Numbered from the stretch's first letter, positions 1-5,795 are shown. The stretch: DNA of 5,795 nucleotides from Eubacteriales bacterium (GCA_028691625.1 JAQUYZ010000136.1:1-5795), one strand, 5' to 3'. Notes: a model not told the origin generated them from the sequence alone. Numbers and translations: made by a program.

Positions 1-278
1 CGGAACTTTTGATAAAAATGGACGGAGATGAAGGTCTGTTTCTGAAGGATACCGACGTTCAATTCCTGGCACCTACTTATGCCGGAGATTATATTGAAGC
101 ATACGGAGAAATCTACGAGGTAGGGAATACTTCCAGAAAGATGAGATTTGAAGCGAAGAAGGTAGTTGCAGCAAGACCTGATATCAGTCCTTCCGCGGCT
201 GATTTCCTGGAGGAACCGGTTGTGGTCTGCAGGGCAGAAGGAATCTGTGTGACTCCAAAAGACAGCAAGAGAAAATAA
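1..278 (+). CDS. kal: 3-aminobutyryl-CoA ammonia-lyase (Kal-like), 3' part
   Basis: This is the C-terminal part of a hotdog-fold acyl-CoA ammonia-lyase; the start lies beyond the left edge. The reading frame is open from base 3 and gives about 91 residues beginning [13 protein letters not shown]. The segments [39 protein letters not shown] and [17 protein letters not shown] match what I recall of Kal from lysine fermenters and, more distantly, of beta-alanyl-CoA ammonia-lyase. Full-length members have roughly 125-145 residues, so about 35-50 are missing. Kal removes ammonia from 3-aminobutyryl-CoA to give crotonyl-CoA, a late step in lysine fermentation to butyrate and acetate in the cytoplasm. 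The pathway partners (kamA, kamD, kamE, kdd, kce) would be expected upstream, outside the window. The TTG at 9 is an internal codon, not the start. Beta-alanyl-CoA ammonia-lyase is the main alternative; the RPDIS-SAAD segment favours Kal. Confidence 0.85.
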   Translation, partial: ELLIKMDGDEGLFLKDTDVQFLAPTYAGDYIEAYGEIYEVGNTSRKMRFEAKKVVAARPDISPSAADFLEEPVVVCRAEGICVTPKDSKRK

Positions 279-313
279 GCGCGTGTTTATTTGACATAGT
301 TTTCCCATCGGTG

Positions 314-348
314 AAGGCCCGGAGATCTCAAGTAAGATCCGGGCCTTT
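314..348 (+). terminator. Intrinsic terminator between convergent genes, mainly for kal
   Basis: A perfect 10-bp GC-rich stem is formed by AAGGCCCGGA (314-323) and TCCGGGCCTT (338-347), with a loop that can pair a little further (TCT/AGA). It lies 35 bases after the kal stop and 3 bases from the end of the leftward DUF441 gene. On the plus strand the stem runs into TTTGCTT, a modest U-tract. On the minus strand the bases after the stem (CACCG) are poor in U. It therefore probably ends kal transcription and may act more weakly for the opposing genes. Confidence 0.75.
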
Positions 349-350
349 GC

Positions 351-827
351 TTAGAGTTTCCCGAACAATTCAACAATGCCGATCAGAACCACAAGCAGGC
401 CGCTGGTAATCAAAGGTCCCACTGGCACTCCGCCCAGAAAAGCCGTTGCGATCACGGCTCCAATGATCATGGCAGGCATGACGCTGCCGTATCCCTGCAC
501 GGTCAGAAATTCCAGCCCCCGCCCGCTCAGATATGTGGTTACGAAAGACAGCGATAAAGCTGCGACGCCGACCCAGGAGGTGAAAATCCCTTTGATGCTC
601 TCAGCGGTTACGGTCCCTTTTGCAATCGGCAGGAGGATCGCCGCAATGAGAATGACAATGCCGAAGGCCATCCCGTTTTTTTCAAGGAAGGGATATAAGT
701 ATTTATCTGTTCCCGACAGCTTGAGCACCAGCAGAATGCCGGCGGCCACAGCGACGGTATGTGCCTTGCCGATCACAGCAACAGCCAGAATTGCAAATAG
801 AATCATCTCTGAACGCAAGGAAAACAT
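351..827 (-). CDS. UPF0756 / DUF441 small integral membrane protein
   Basis: This 158-residue, very hydrophobic protein matches the UPF0756 (DUF441) family of E. coli YeaL and B. subtilis YtwI. Matching segments are HTVAVAAGIL (23-32), the EK-G pattern then VILIAAILLPIAKGTV (58-73), SGRGLEFL (101-108) and GGVPVGPLITSGLL (132-145). Members are about 150 residues long, so this one is complete. Membrane stretches lie near residues 8-36, 52-69, 83-99, 113-133 and 137-154, so four or five helices are expected. The function of the family is not established. The start is uncertain. The ATG at 827 directly abuts the only SD-like sequence, AGGGAG (833-828), with no spacer. The in-frame TTG three codons on (818-816) has a 9-nt spacer and looks better placed, giving 155 residues. 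The gene follows the pseudouridine synthase by 90 nt with no terminator between, so the two may share a transcript. Confidence 0.9.
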   Translation of the reverse strand: MFSLRSEMILFAILAVAVIGKAHTVAVAAGILLVLKLSGTDKYLYPFLEKNGMAFGIVILIAAILLPIAKGTVTAESIKGIFTSWVGVAALSLSFVTTYLSGRGLEFLTVQGYGSVMPAMIIGAVIATAFLGGVPVGPLITSGLLVVLIGIVELFGKL

Positions 828-836
828 CTCCCTGTC
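828..836 (-). promoter_or_regulatory. SD sequence that argues for a TTG start
   Basis: The minus strand reads GACAGGGAG, ending immediately before the first ATG of the DUF441 gene. AGGGAG sits 0 nt from that ATG but 9 nt from the TTG at 818-816. The next in-frame ATG (806-804) is 21 nt away. No other SD-like sequence lies in front of the gene. Confidence 0.5.
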
Positions 837-917
837 ATATGAACTTCAATCTATTAATATGAAGTCCCTGCAGGGGATGTGTATTTTTTTTGTCAGTTGC
901 TCCATGTTTCTGCTTCT

Positions 918-1622
918 TCAGCAATTTTTCAGGTATTCGATCTCCTTTTGGGTAAGCTTGCGGTAATGACCCTGTTTCAAATGTCCGAGATAAAGGTCGC
1001 CGATGGCGATCCGTTCCAGGTCCATTACCTTATTGCCCACTGCAGCGAACATCTTCCGCACCTGCCGGTTTCTTCCCTCAAATATTTGGATTTCTACAAT
1101 GGCGGACCGTTCCGCCTGCTTGACCACATTGACAATTGCTTTTGAGGTCACAAAACCACCGATGTCGACGCCATTCCGAAGCTTGGACAGCCTTTCTCCA
1201 GAAATCTGGCCCGAAATCCTGGCACGGTAGGTTTTATAGATATGGTGCTTCGGATGGGAAAGCTTGTACGCCAGATCACCGTCGTTTGTCATAAGCAGCA
1301 TGCCTGAGGTATTGTAATCCAACCGTCCGATCGTAAACAGTCTTTCCTCGATATCTGTAACCAGCTCCATTACCGTCGGTCTGTCTTTTTCATCCTCTGC
1401 CGAGGTGATATACCCCTTAGGTTTATTCAACATGATGTATACCTTTTTTGCATCCTGCTTTACAGTCTGTCCGTTGACCTCTACAACATCTTTTTCCGCA
1501 ACGTCATAGCCCGGCTCCTTCATAGCCGCACCGTTTATCCTGACCCTTCCCTGCAGTGTGAGCTCGTCCGCTTTCCGCCTGCTGGCGATTCCTGCCTGGG
1601 CAATGTATTTATTTAAACGCAT
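918..1622 (-). CDS. rluB: rRNA pseudouridine synthase, RsuA/RluB family
   Basis: This 234-residue cytoplasmic enzyme isomerises a specific uridine in ribosomal RNA to pseudouridine; the RluB branch acts on 23S rRNA and RsuA on 16S rRNA. The N-terminal S4 RNA-binding domain covers about residues 1-60 (RLNKYIAQAGIASRRKAD). The catalytic domain begins at VYIMLNKPKGYITS (61-74). The family motif GRLDYNTSGMLLMTNDGDL (99-117) carries the catalytic aspartate D102. EGRNRQVRKM (182-191) and the terminal L-R-IG-LG-L-G-R-L pattern (202-223) are also typical. The length is normal and no key residue is missing. The ATG is supported by family N-termini and by an in-frame TGA about 12 codons upstream with no ATG, GTG or TTG between. 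Only a weak AAGAAG lies 3 nt before the ATG. RluB is preferred over RsuA by overall resemblance to Firmicute proteins; the exact target base cannot be read from the sequence. Confidence 0.93.
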   Translation of the reverse strand: MRLNKYIAQAGIASRRKADELTLQGRVRINGAAMKEPGYDVAEKDVVEVNGQTVKQDAKKVYIMLNKPKGYITSAEDEKDRPTVMELVTDIEERLFTIGRLDYNTSGMLLMTNDGDLAYKLSHPKHHIYKTYRARISGQISGERLSKLRNGVDIGGFVTSKAIVNVVKQAERSAIVEIQIFEGRNRQVRKMFAAVGNKVMDLERIAIGDLYLGHLKQGHYRKLTQKEIEYLKNC

Positions 1623-1659
1623 TTTCTTCTTGTATGATATATTCAGAAGCCGATATCAT
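1609..1659 (-). other. Possible 16-codon leader ORF overlapping the rluB start
   Basis: An ATG at 1659-1657 follows AAAGGA (1670-1665) at a normal 5-nt spacing and opens MISASEYIIQEENAFK, stopping with TAA at 1611-1609. It overlaps the first codons of rluB by 14 nt in another frame. The SD-like AAAGGA is better than the AAGAAG in front of rluB, so the small ORF could couple translation into rluB. It also runs through the inverted repeat. I do not recognise the peptide, and an ORF this short may be chance. Confidence 0.2.
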
Positions 1660-1662
1660 ACA
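1631..1662. repeat. Perfect 10-bp inverted repeat just before rluB
   Basis: TGTATGATAT (1631-1640) is repeated exactly in inverted form as ATATCATACA (1653-1662), with a 12-nt spacer. The repeat ends 8 bases before the rluB start codon, in the 87-nt gap after the cyclase gene. It has no U-tract on either side, so it is not an intrinsic terminator. It could be an operator for a dimeric repressor or a hairpin in the mRNA leader that affects rluB translation; the sequence does not decide between these. Confidence 0.6.
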
Positions 1663-1709
1663 TTTCCTTTCTTTTAATCTTGTGATATCTAATCCATTCA
1701 GATGCTTCC

Positions 1710-3245
1710 TTACAATGTATTTACCTGATTCCTGCCTTCTTCTTTCGAGCGATACATCGCTTGATCTGCCCGCTTCAGAGCATCAGAAAAATCTTCATCC
1801 TTTTCTTTAAAATAGGATATCCCTATAGATAAAGTAGGGTCTAATGTCTCATTTCCGGCAGGAATCTTTAAAGAAGAGACAGCGGCAAGTATTTTGTTGC
1901 CAAAATAGGCAGTGTCTTCTTCTTTTGACCCGTAAAATATTCCGACGAATTCGTCTCCTCCCCAGCGGATCAGCTTATCGGAGCTTCTGATCGATTGAGA
2001 TATCGTATTGACTACTTCCTTTAACACTTGATCGCCCACATCATGTCCGCAGCTGTCGTTGATACTCTTGAAATTATCAATATCCATCATCATAATTACA
2101 GGACTTGACCCATTGATATGAAATTCCCTGAAGGCTCTCATCAGCTCTCTTGTGCCATATTTCCTGCTGTAGGCCTTCGTCAGCGGGTCTATATTGATCT
2201 CTGATTCCAACTGTTTTTTTGTGTGGCCGAAATGCCACTTTTCTATCAACATCAAAAAAGCAAGGAAGAAAGCAATTACTATGATCAGCAGAAGTACCAG
2301 GCGCATGGTAAATTTTGTTGTCATTTCTCTGCTTCTTTCATTTGTTTTATCAATGTACTGCTCTACCTCATTGATCTGCACTCCCATGGCAACAATCCAG
2401 TCATACTCCTTATAGAGTCTGGCGTAGGAAAGCTTTTCAGAAATCTTGTCGCCGTTCAGTTCTTTGAAATAGTATCGGGAGAATACCTCTCCGTCCCTTT
2501 TCACTCCTTCCAATTCAGTTAAATAGGGAAAGTTCCCCTTAATATCCGTCATGTCGGTGGACAGATACGTCCCCTCCGTTTCCGGCAGGTTCGGATGCAC
2601 AAGTCTTATTGCGTAGTCTTTGCCGCCTTCATAGTTTAATACCTCATTCACCCATATGTAGGAATCATTATCAAACTGAAAGCTTTTAATTCTGGCCTGT
2701 GTCGAAGCTTTTACCCGCTCTTCAACATAGTTCCGGTCAAACCCGAACAGGCAGGAAATAGTTCCATGATCGATCACTTTGTAATATAGCAAGGCCGTTT
2801 TTGTTTTTTCCAGGGTACCGGGGATGTCCTGCTCAAGCAAGCCGTCCGGATCATAAAGCACGGAATTACTTCTGCTATCCCACAGAAAGACCGTCCAATG
2901 GTACGGATCCCCTTCCAAAGCGGAATCCCGTCCGAAAACGGTGATACAGTACTCTGCAAATTCCTCTTCCGATAAGTCTTTCTCATAATCCAGGGTTTCG
3001 TACCGCAGATCAACAATTCTTTTATAACGCTTGGCTTCCGTTTCTCTGCTTACGTCAATCTCATGAATCAGATTGGTAACCGTATCTTTCAGAAAGGATT
3101 TTTTTAAATCAATAATTGTATTTTGCGTTTCGGCTTGATAGATCTCTCCGATTTCATTATAGGAAATCAGATAGAGATAACTGATAATCGCACATACAAC
3201 CATGATCAGCGCGGCAATTATAAATCTTCGTTTATGCTTTGTCAT
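1710..3245 (-). CDS. Membrane-bound Cache-GGDEF diguanylate cyclase
   Basis: This 511-residue sensor enzyme is predicted to make c-di-GMP from two GTP. A short basic N-terminus leads into a membrane helix at about 8-28. An extracytoplasmic sensor of about 280 residues follows, then a second helix at about 314-335. The sensor holds features of Cache domains related to dCache_2/sCache_2: YIWVNEVLNYEGGKDYA (196-212), LVHPNLPETEGT (215-226) and YDWIVAMGVQINEVEQYI (281-298). The cytoplasmic GGDEF domain starts at DPLTKAYSR (353-361). It has MDIDNFKSINDSCGHDVGD (387-405) with metal-binding D388, then the intact GGDEF motif at 429-433. The product-inhibition motif RSSD (420-423) lies five residues before GGDEF, so feedback inhibition is expected. 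There is no EAL or HD-GYP domain. The ATG start has GAGGGG 5 nt upstream and its own promoter. The ligand cannot be told from the sequence; small organic acids or amino acids are common for Cache domains. Confidence 0.93.
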   Translation of the reverse strand: MTKHKRRFIIAALIMVVCAIISYLYLISYNEIGEIYQAETQNTIIDLKKSFLKDTVTNLIHEIDVSRETEAKRYKRIVDLRYETLDYEKDLSEEEFAEYCITVFGRDSALEGDPYHWTVFLWDSRSNSVLYDPDGLLEQDIPGTLEKTKTALLYYKVIDHGTISCLFGFDRNYVEERVKASTQARIKSFQFDNDSYIWVNEVLNYEGGKDYAIRLVHPNLPETEGTYLSTDMTDIKGNFPYLTELEGVKRDGEVFSRYYFKELNGDKISEKLSYARLYKEYDWIVAMGVQINEVEQYIDKTNERSREMTTKFTMRLVLLLIIVIAFFLAFLMLIEKWHFGHTKKQLESEINIDPLTKAYSRKYGTRELMRAFREFHINGSSPVIMMMDIDNFKSINDSCGHDVGDQVLKEVVNTISQSIRSSDKLIRWGGDEFVGIFYGSKEEDTAYFGNKILAAVSSLKIPAGNETLDPTLSIGISYFKEKDEDFSDALKRADQAMYRSKEEGRNQVNTL

Positions 3246-3285
3246 TCATTCCCCTCGCACACTAATTTTACGGTTTTTCTGCTAA

Positions 3286-3316
3286 ATTATACCACACTTT
3301 ATCATAAATTACGCAA
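3286..3316 (-). promoter_or_regulatory. Extended -10 promoter for the diguanylate cyclase gene
   Basis: On the minus strand a perfect TATAAT (3291-3286) is preceded by TGG, giving the extended -10 form TGnTATAAT. A partial -35, TTGCGT (3316-3311), lies 19 nt upstream; that spacer is long, and the extended -10 may compensate. Transcription would begin near 3279, leaving a leader of about 34 nt that carries GAGGGG (3256-3251) before the ATG at 3245. No terminator is seen before the next two genes, so this promoter may also serve rluB and the DUF441 gene. Confidence 0.65.
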
Positions 3317-3349
3317 CGGTTTCTTTGAAACAGATGCTGTATTTGCGTA
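3310..3349. repeat. Inverted repeat TACGCAA/TTGCGTA overlapping the -35
   Basis: TACGCAA (3310-3316) and TTGCGTA (3343-3349) form a perfect 7-bp inverted repeat separated by 26 nt. The left arm is the -35 element of the cyclase promoter read on the other strand. Between the arms are two small hairpins, GTTTC-TTT-GAAAC (3319-3331) and CAG-ATG-CTG (3331-3339). The placement would suit a regulator site, but arms this short can arise by chance. Confidence 0.3.
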
Positions 3350-3377
3350 TTTTTGTCCAGGATATACGAACTGCATG

Positions 3378-3406
3378 AAAAACCCCGCTCAGATCTGAAC
3401 GGGGTT
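3378..3406 (-). terminator. Strong intrinsic terminator of the SLH-protein gene
   Basis: On the minus strand AACCCCG (3406-3400) pairs with CGGGGTT (3387-3381). The intervening bases contain the palindrome TCAGATCTGA, so nearly the whole 26-nt element can fold, with one G-U pair at the junction. A run of five T (3382-3378) follows the stem on that strand. It starts 18 bases after the SLH-gene stop codon and isolates that gene from the cyclase promoter downstream. Confidence 0.88.
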
Positions 3407-3424
3407 CTTCATATCCTCAGTTGT

Positions 3425-5795
3425 TTACATAGCTGTGTTTTCAATGAATCTCTGGAGAATGGCCGCAACCTGTGCGCGCCGGGCGCTGCCTGCCGGATCG
3501 AGCTTACCGTTACCCGTTCCGCTTAAGAGATTGCTTTTTACTGCCCATTTCATAGCGGTTTCGGCCCAGGCCGAAAGATCCGACGTGTCGGTAAAAGCTG
3601 TAAGCTCCTGCTGACCGCTTAAATCATATCCCTTATGTGCTGCGTATCGATAGATGATTGCTGCCATTTGCTCACGGGTAACAGCGGCTTCTGGATTGAA
3701 CTTTCCGCCGTAGCCTTCGACAATACCGTTTGCTGCTGCCCAGCTTACCGCAGCCTCGTACCACATTCCGCCGGCCACATCGGTAAAGCTGTGCGCTGCC
3801 GCAGCAGGCGACCCCTCAAGCCTCCAAAGGATGGTGGCAACCATGCTTCTTGTCGTCTTTCCGGAAGGATCAAAACGATCGTTCCCGATGCCGCTCATCA
3901 ATTTATTTGTGTAGGCGTAGACAGCATTCTCATAATACCACTCGCCGCCCTTTAAATCAGCAAAGGGGAAATAGGCCAAAACGTATTGAGAGAAATGATC
4001 GGTTCTAAACGTCAATCCCCCGTTCTGCCAGCTGCATTCAAGCGGTGTCAGCGTACCGTCATCGGCAAGATACCATACCACAATACCCTCCGTGCTTTCG
4101 CCCTCGGCAAGAGTATACGGGACACTGACTGCAGCATTGCCGCCGCCGAAATCAGAGATCAGCCTGCCGTTTGACGTCACGGACAGATCGATTACAGGCC
4201 GGTTGCCTACAAGTGTCTGCTGCTGCGGAGTAAGGTCTTCCCTTGAAACCTCGGCTACAGAAATCGTAATGTCTGTGCCCGCAGCCGCTGTGCTTATGCT
4301 TGAGAGTGCGTTGCTGTCAAAGGTTATGGCGCCGACTGGTGTCGTCACCGTAAGGGAGGCAGCGGAGTCCGCACTGGCCAGCTTACCGATGGAAGCTGTC
4401 GGTACTGTCGCCTTGACCTCGGTCGTCTTCTCCGGTGCGTCTACGACAATGTTTATATTTGCCGAGGTGTTGCTCCCGGCTGCAGAAGTAAGTGCTGCCA
4501 CTATCGCCTTTGTCATGCTTTCCTCAGTCAGAGTCGCGACAGCGGATATTCCTTTTACTTCCGGCTTGATTTCAGTGGTGACTGTCGTAATATCACCCTT
4601 AGTGACGGGAGCTGAAGATGCGGGAACAGAAGTGCCGCCGCCACCGCCGCCGCCTCCTCCGCCTCCTCCGCCGTTATCGTCGCCGGAAGAGCTGGTAAAG
4701 CTCATTTCGAAGATGGAAAAGCTCTTTGTTGTAATTTCCGCATACTTGTTTCCTGCAATATCGGTCAAAATCCTGTAGAAATCAATGGACTTTACAATTC
4801 CGCCGTTTTTATGCACGATACGCACATAGCTCTCTGCGGTATCAGCCGGAACGGGCAGGCGAAAAACCACGGATGTGTTGTTTGCGCTGTCGCCCTCAAG
4901 AGCGGCGATGTCGGTCCAGTCGATCCCTCCATTGGAGGAGATTTTCGGCTTGATGTCATAGACAAGGGTTGTGCCGTTGTCTTGCGTTATGCTTTCAAGC
5001 CTTGCCTGCAGCTTGGCCGCGTAATCGTCGTCAGGATCCAGACCGGCCGTCGCCACCGCCGCCTGCGCCAGTCCGACGGGCGGAGCAAGTACTGCGCCGT
5101 TTGTTATCAAGCCTTCTATATCATTTCCCACAGTCAAATCCAGACTGTTGTCGGCGGCGTAAATGGAGTGGCTTGTAATCAGTCTGCCGTCGCTTCCCAC
5201 GGTGTAGCCTCTGCCTGCTTCGGTCGCGACTGACGACGTATCACTTGCACCCCGGATCGTTCCTCCGCCCATGGTGATTTTGACCGTGGTATTGGGAGCC
5301 AGTACAAACAGCCCTGTTCCTTCGATTGCGCCGTTGCCTGTGACAGATCCGTTATAATTGACCGTGCCGTTGTTCGTCAAAGGTCCGTTCAGGCGCAGCG
5401 TAGCGCCGGTTTCTATGGTAAGCGTTTTTCCGGCGTCTACCGTCAGTGAGGCGATCCCGGATCCGGGATCGGTATCCCCGATGTTTACGTAGTTTCCATA
5501 GGTCTCAAGGTTCGGCACCCACAGAAGGGTGTCTGCGGGAACGGTCAGGTTCTTGGTAAGAGTAACAGCCGCCGGAGTGTGATTTGCCTCATAAACCGTG
5601 TCCTCCAAAAGCTCTGTTTCCCGTGAAATACTCATGCTTGAAACAGCGGCATCGGCCTGTGCTGCGGCGATGCTTCCGCTCTGCTCGCCTAGAATCGCAA
5701 TGCCGTCCTTGATCAGGATGCCTTTGTTAAATATGCGCAGACGGCCGGTACCCGCCCTGTCCAGGTAGTCCATATTGGTAATGACGCCGTTGCAA
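3425..5795 (-). CDS. SLH-domain cell-surface protein, 5' end outside the window
   Basis: This is the C-terminal 789 or so residues of a large wall-bound exoprotein. The frame stays open through the right edge (preceding residues NGVITN), and the first internal Met (5773) has no signal peptide, so the true start is off-window. Numbering from that Met, residues about 70-175 are rich in beta-strand-like G/N/T patterns (LTVDAGKTLTIETGATLRLNG) suggesting a beta-helix-like region. Residues 200-360 form an unrecognised domain. A DDN-Gly13 linker (365-380) follows. Residues 395-603 resemble the conserved domain that precedes SLH repeats in many clostridial proteins (VGNRPVIDLSVTSNG, FGGG, TDHFSQYVLAYF). 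Three SLH domains lie at about 603-655, 662-712 and 726-777, each opening with F-D and W-Y/A-A patterns. Their binding motifs read TRSM, TREQ and RRAQ, where TRAE is usual. SLH domains hold proteins to pyruvylated wall polymer. The specific role is unknown: adhesin, S-layer component or enzyme anchor are all possible. Confidence 0.9.
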   Translation of the reverse strand, partial: CNGVITNMDYLDRAGTGRLRIFNKGILIKDGIAILGEQSGSIAAAQADAAVSSMSISRETELLEDTVYEANHTPAAVTLTKNLTVPADTLLWVPNLETYGNYVNIGDTDPGSGIASLTVDAGKTLTIETGATLRLNGPLTNNGTVNYNGSVTGNGAIEGTGLFVLAPNTTVKITMGGGTIRGASDTSSVATEAGRGYTVGSDGRLITSHSIYAADNSLDLTVGNDIEGLITNGAVLAPPVGLAQAAVATAGLDPDDDYAAKLQARLESITQDNGTTLVYDIKPKISSNGGIDWTDIAALEGDSANNTSVVFRLPVPADTAESYVRIVHKNGGIVKSIDFYRILTDIAGNKYAEITTKSFSIFEMSFTSSSGDDNGGGGGGGGGGGGGTSVPASSAPVTKGDITTVTTEIKPEVKGISAVATLTEESMTKAIVAALTSAAGSNTSANINIVVDAPEKTTEVKATVPTASIGKLASADSAASLTVTTPVGAITFDSNALSSISTAAAGTDITISVAEVSREDLTPQQQTLVGNRPVIDLSVTSNGRLISDFGGGNAAVSVPYTLAEGESTEGIVVWYLADDGTLTPLECSWQNGGLTFRTDHFSQYVLAYFPFADLKGGEWYYENAVYAYTNKLMSGIGNDRFDPSGKTTRSMVATILWRLEGSPAAAAHSFTDVAGGMWYEAAVSWAAANGIVEGYGGKFNPEAAVTREQMAAIIYRYAAHKGYDLSGQQELTAFTDTSDLSAWAETAMKWAVKSNLLSGTGNGKLDPAGSARRAQVAAILQRFIENTAM
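4634..4672 (-). repeat. Triplet tract encoding a 13-glycine linker
   Basis: Thirteen consecutive glycine codons, mainly GGC and GGA with one GGT, encode residues 368-380 of the SLH protein. The block GGCGGAGGA occurs twice in a row, followed by a GGC-rich half. The tract separates the unknown N-terminal regions from the wall-anchoring half and probably acts as a flexible hinge. Its repetitive nature could allow length change in whole triplets without a frameshift. Confidence 0.9.
5452..5471. repeat. Perfect 20-bp palindrome inside the SLH gene
   Basis: The arm CGATCCCGGA is followed with no spacer by its exact inverse TCCGGGATCG. The site lies wholly within codons for DPGSGI (residues 102-107) and their flanks. 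In mRNA it could fold as a short GC-rich hairpin. No function is evident, and it may only reflect GC-rich codon choice at a Gly/Pro/Ser turn. Confidence 0.85.

Noticed and set aside
866..875. Palindrome CCCTGCAGGG in the rluB-DUF441 gap
   Set aside because: Ten bases with no loop and no U-tract; too short to call a terminator or operator.
889..896. CTGACA resembling a -35 upstream of the DUF441 gene
   Set aside because: No acceptable -10 hexamer lies 16-18 nt downstream; the hexamer at that position is CTGCAG.
846..905. Possible 19-codon minus-strand ORF (MEQLTKKIHIPCRDFILID) between rluB and the DUF441 gene
   Set aside because: It has only a weak AAGAAG upstream and no recognisable features; an ORF this short is expected by chance.
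376..966. Long plus-strand ORF opposite the DUF441 gene
   Set aside because: It is antisense to a well-recognised UPF0756 protein, resembles no family I know, and runs into the rluB gene end.
1623..1709. TTGTAA ... TAGATA as a promoter for rluB
   Set aside because: Matches are only 4/6 and 3/6 with an 18-nt spacer and no extended -10; not distinguishable from background.
3246..3424. c-di-GMP riboswitch in the cyclase leader
   Set aside because: The predicted leader is only about 34 nt and has none of the conserved riboswitch segments I know; the rest of the gap is promoter and terminator.
4092..4778. Plus-strand ORF with a polyproline stretch opposite the SLH gene
   Set aside because: The polyproline is the complement of the polyglycine codons; the minus strand encodes recognisable pre-SLH and SLH domains.

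Overview
The window looks like chromosomal DNA of an anaerobic, amino-acid-fermenting member of the Clostridia. Three things point that way: the end of a 3-aminobutyryl-CoA ammonia-lyase gene (lysine fermentation), a cell-surface protein with three SLH domains of the type common in S-layer-bearing Clostridia, and a Cache-GGDEF sensor of clostridial style. SD-like ribosome sites and compact intrinsic terminators fit a Firmicute. No genus can be named from this sequence alone.

Layout, left to right. The 3' part of a kal-like gene runs rightward and ends at 278. It meets the leftward genes at a GC-rich hairpin (314-348). Three leftward genes follow. In transcription order they are a membrane-anchored Cache-GGDEF diguanylate cyclase (3245-1710), an RsuA/RluB-family rRNA pseudouridine synthase (1622-918), and a small UPF0756/DUF441 membrane protein (827-351). 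An extended -10 promoter (3286-3316) serves the cyclase. No terminator is visible in the 87-nt and 90-nt gaps between the three genes, so they may share a transcript. Further right, and also leftward, is the 3' 2.37 kb of a large SLH surface-protein gene. It enters from beyond the right edge and ends at 3425, followed by a strong intrinsic terminator (3378-3406) that separates it from the cyclase unit.

How the genes might work together. The cyclase is predicted to sense an extracellular ligand through its Cache domain and make c-di-GMP in the cytoplasm; it carries an intact GGDEF motif and an RxxD inhibitory site. The neighbouring SLH protein is a wall-bound exoprotein, so a link between c-di-GMP and the cell surface is conceivable, but nothing in the window proves it. 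The pseudouridine synthase, the DUF441 protein and the Kal end look like unrelated housekeeping or metabolic genes.

I do not see a clear new system, mobile element, CRISPR array or RNA gene here. The items most worth a second look are small: a perfect 10-bp inverted repeat plus a possible leader ORF before the pseudouridine synthase, a perfect 20-bp palindrome inside the SLH gene, a likely TTG start for the DUF441 gene, an inverted repeat overlapping the cyclase -35 element, and a 13-glycine linker encoded by a GC-rich triplet tract.
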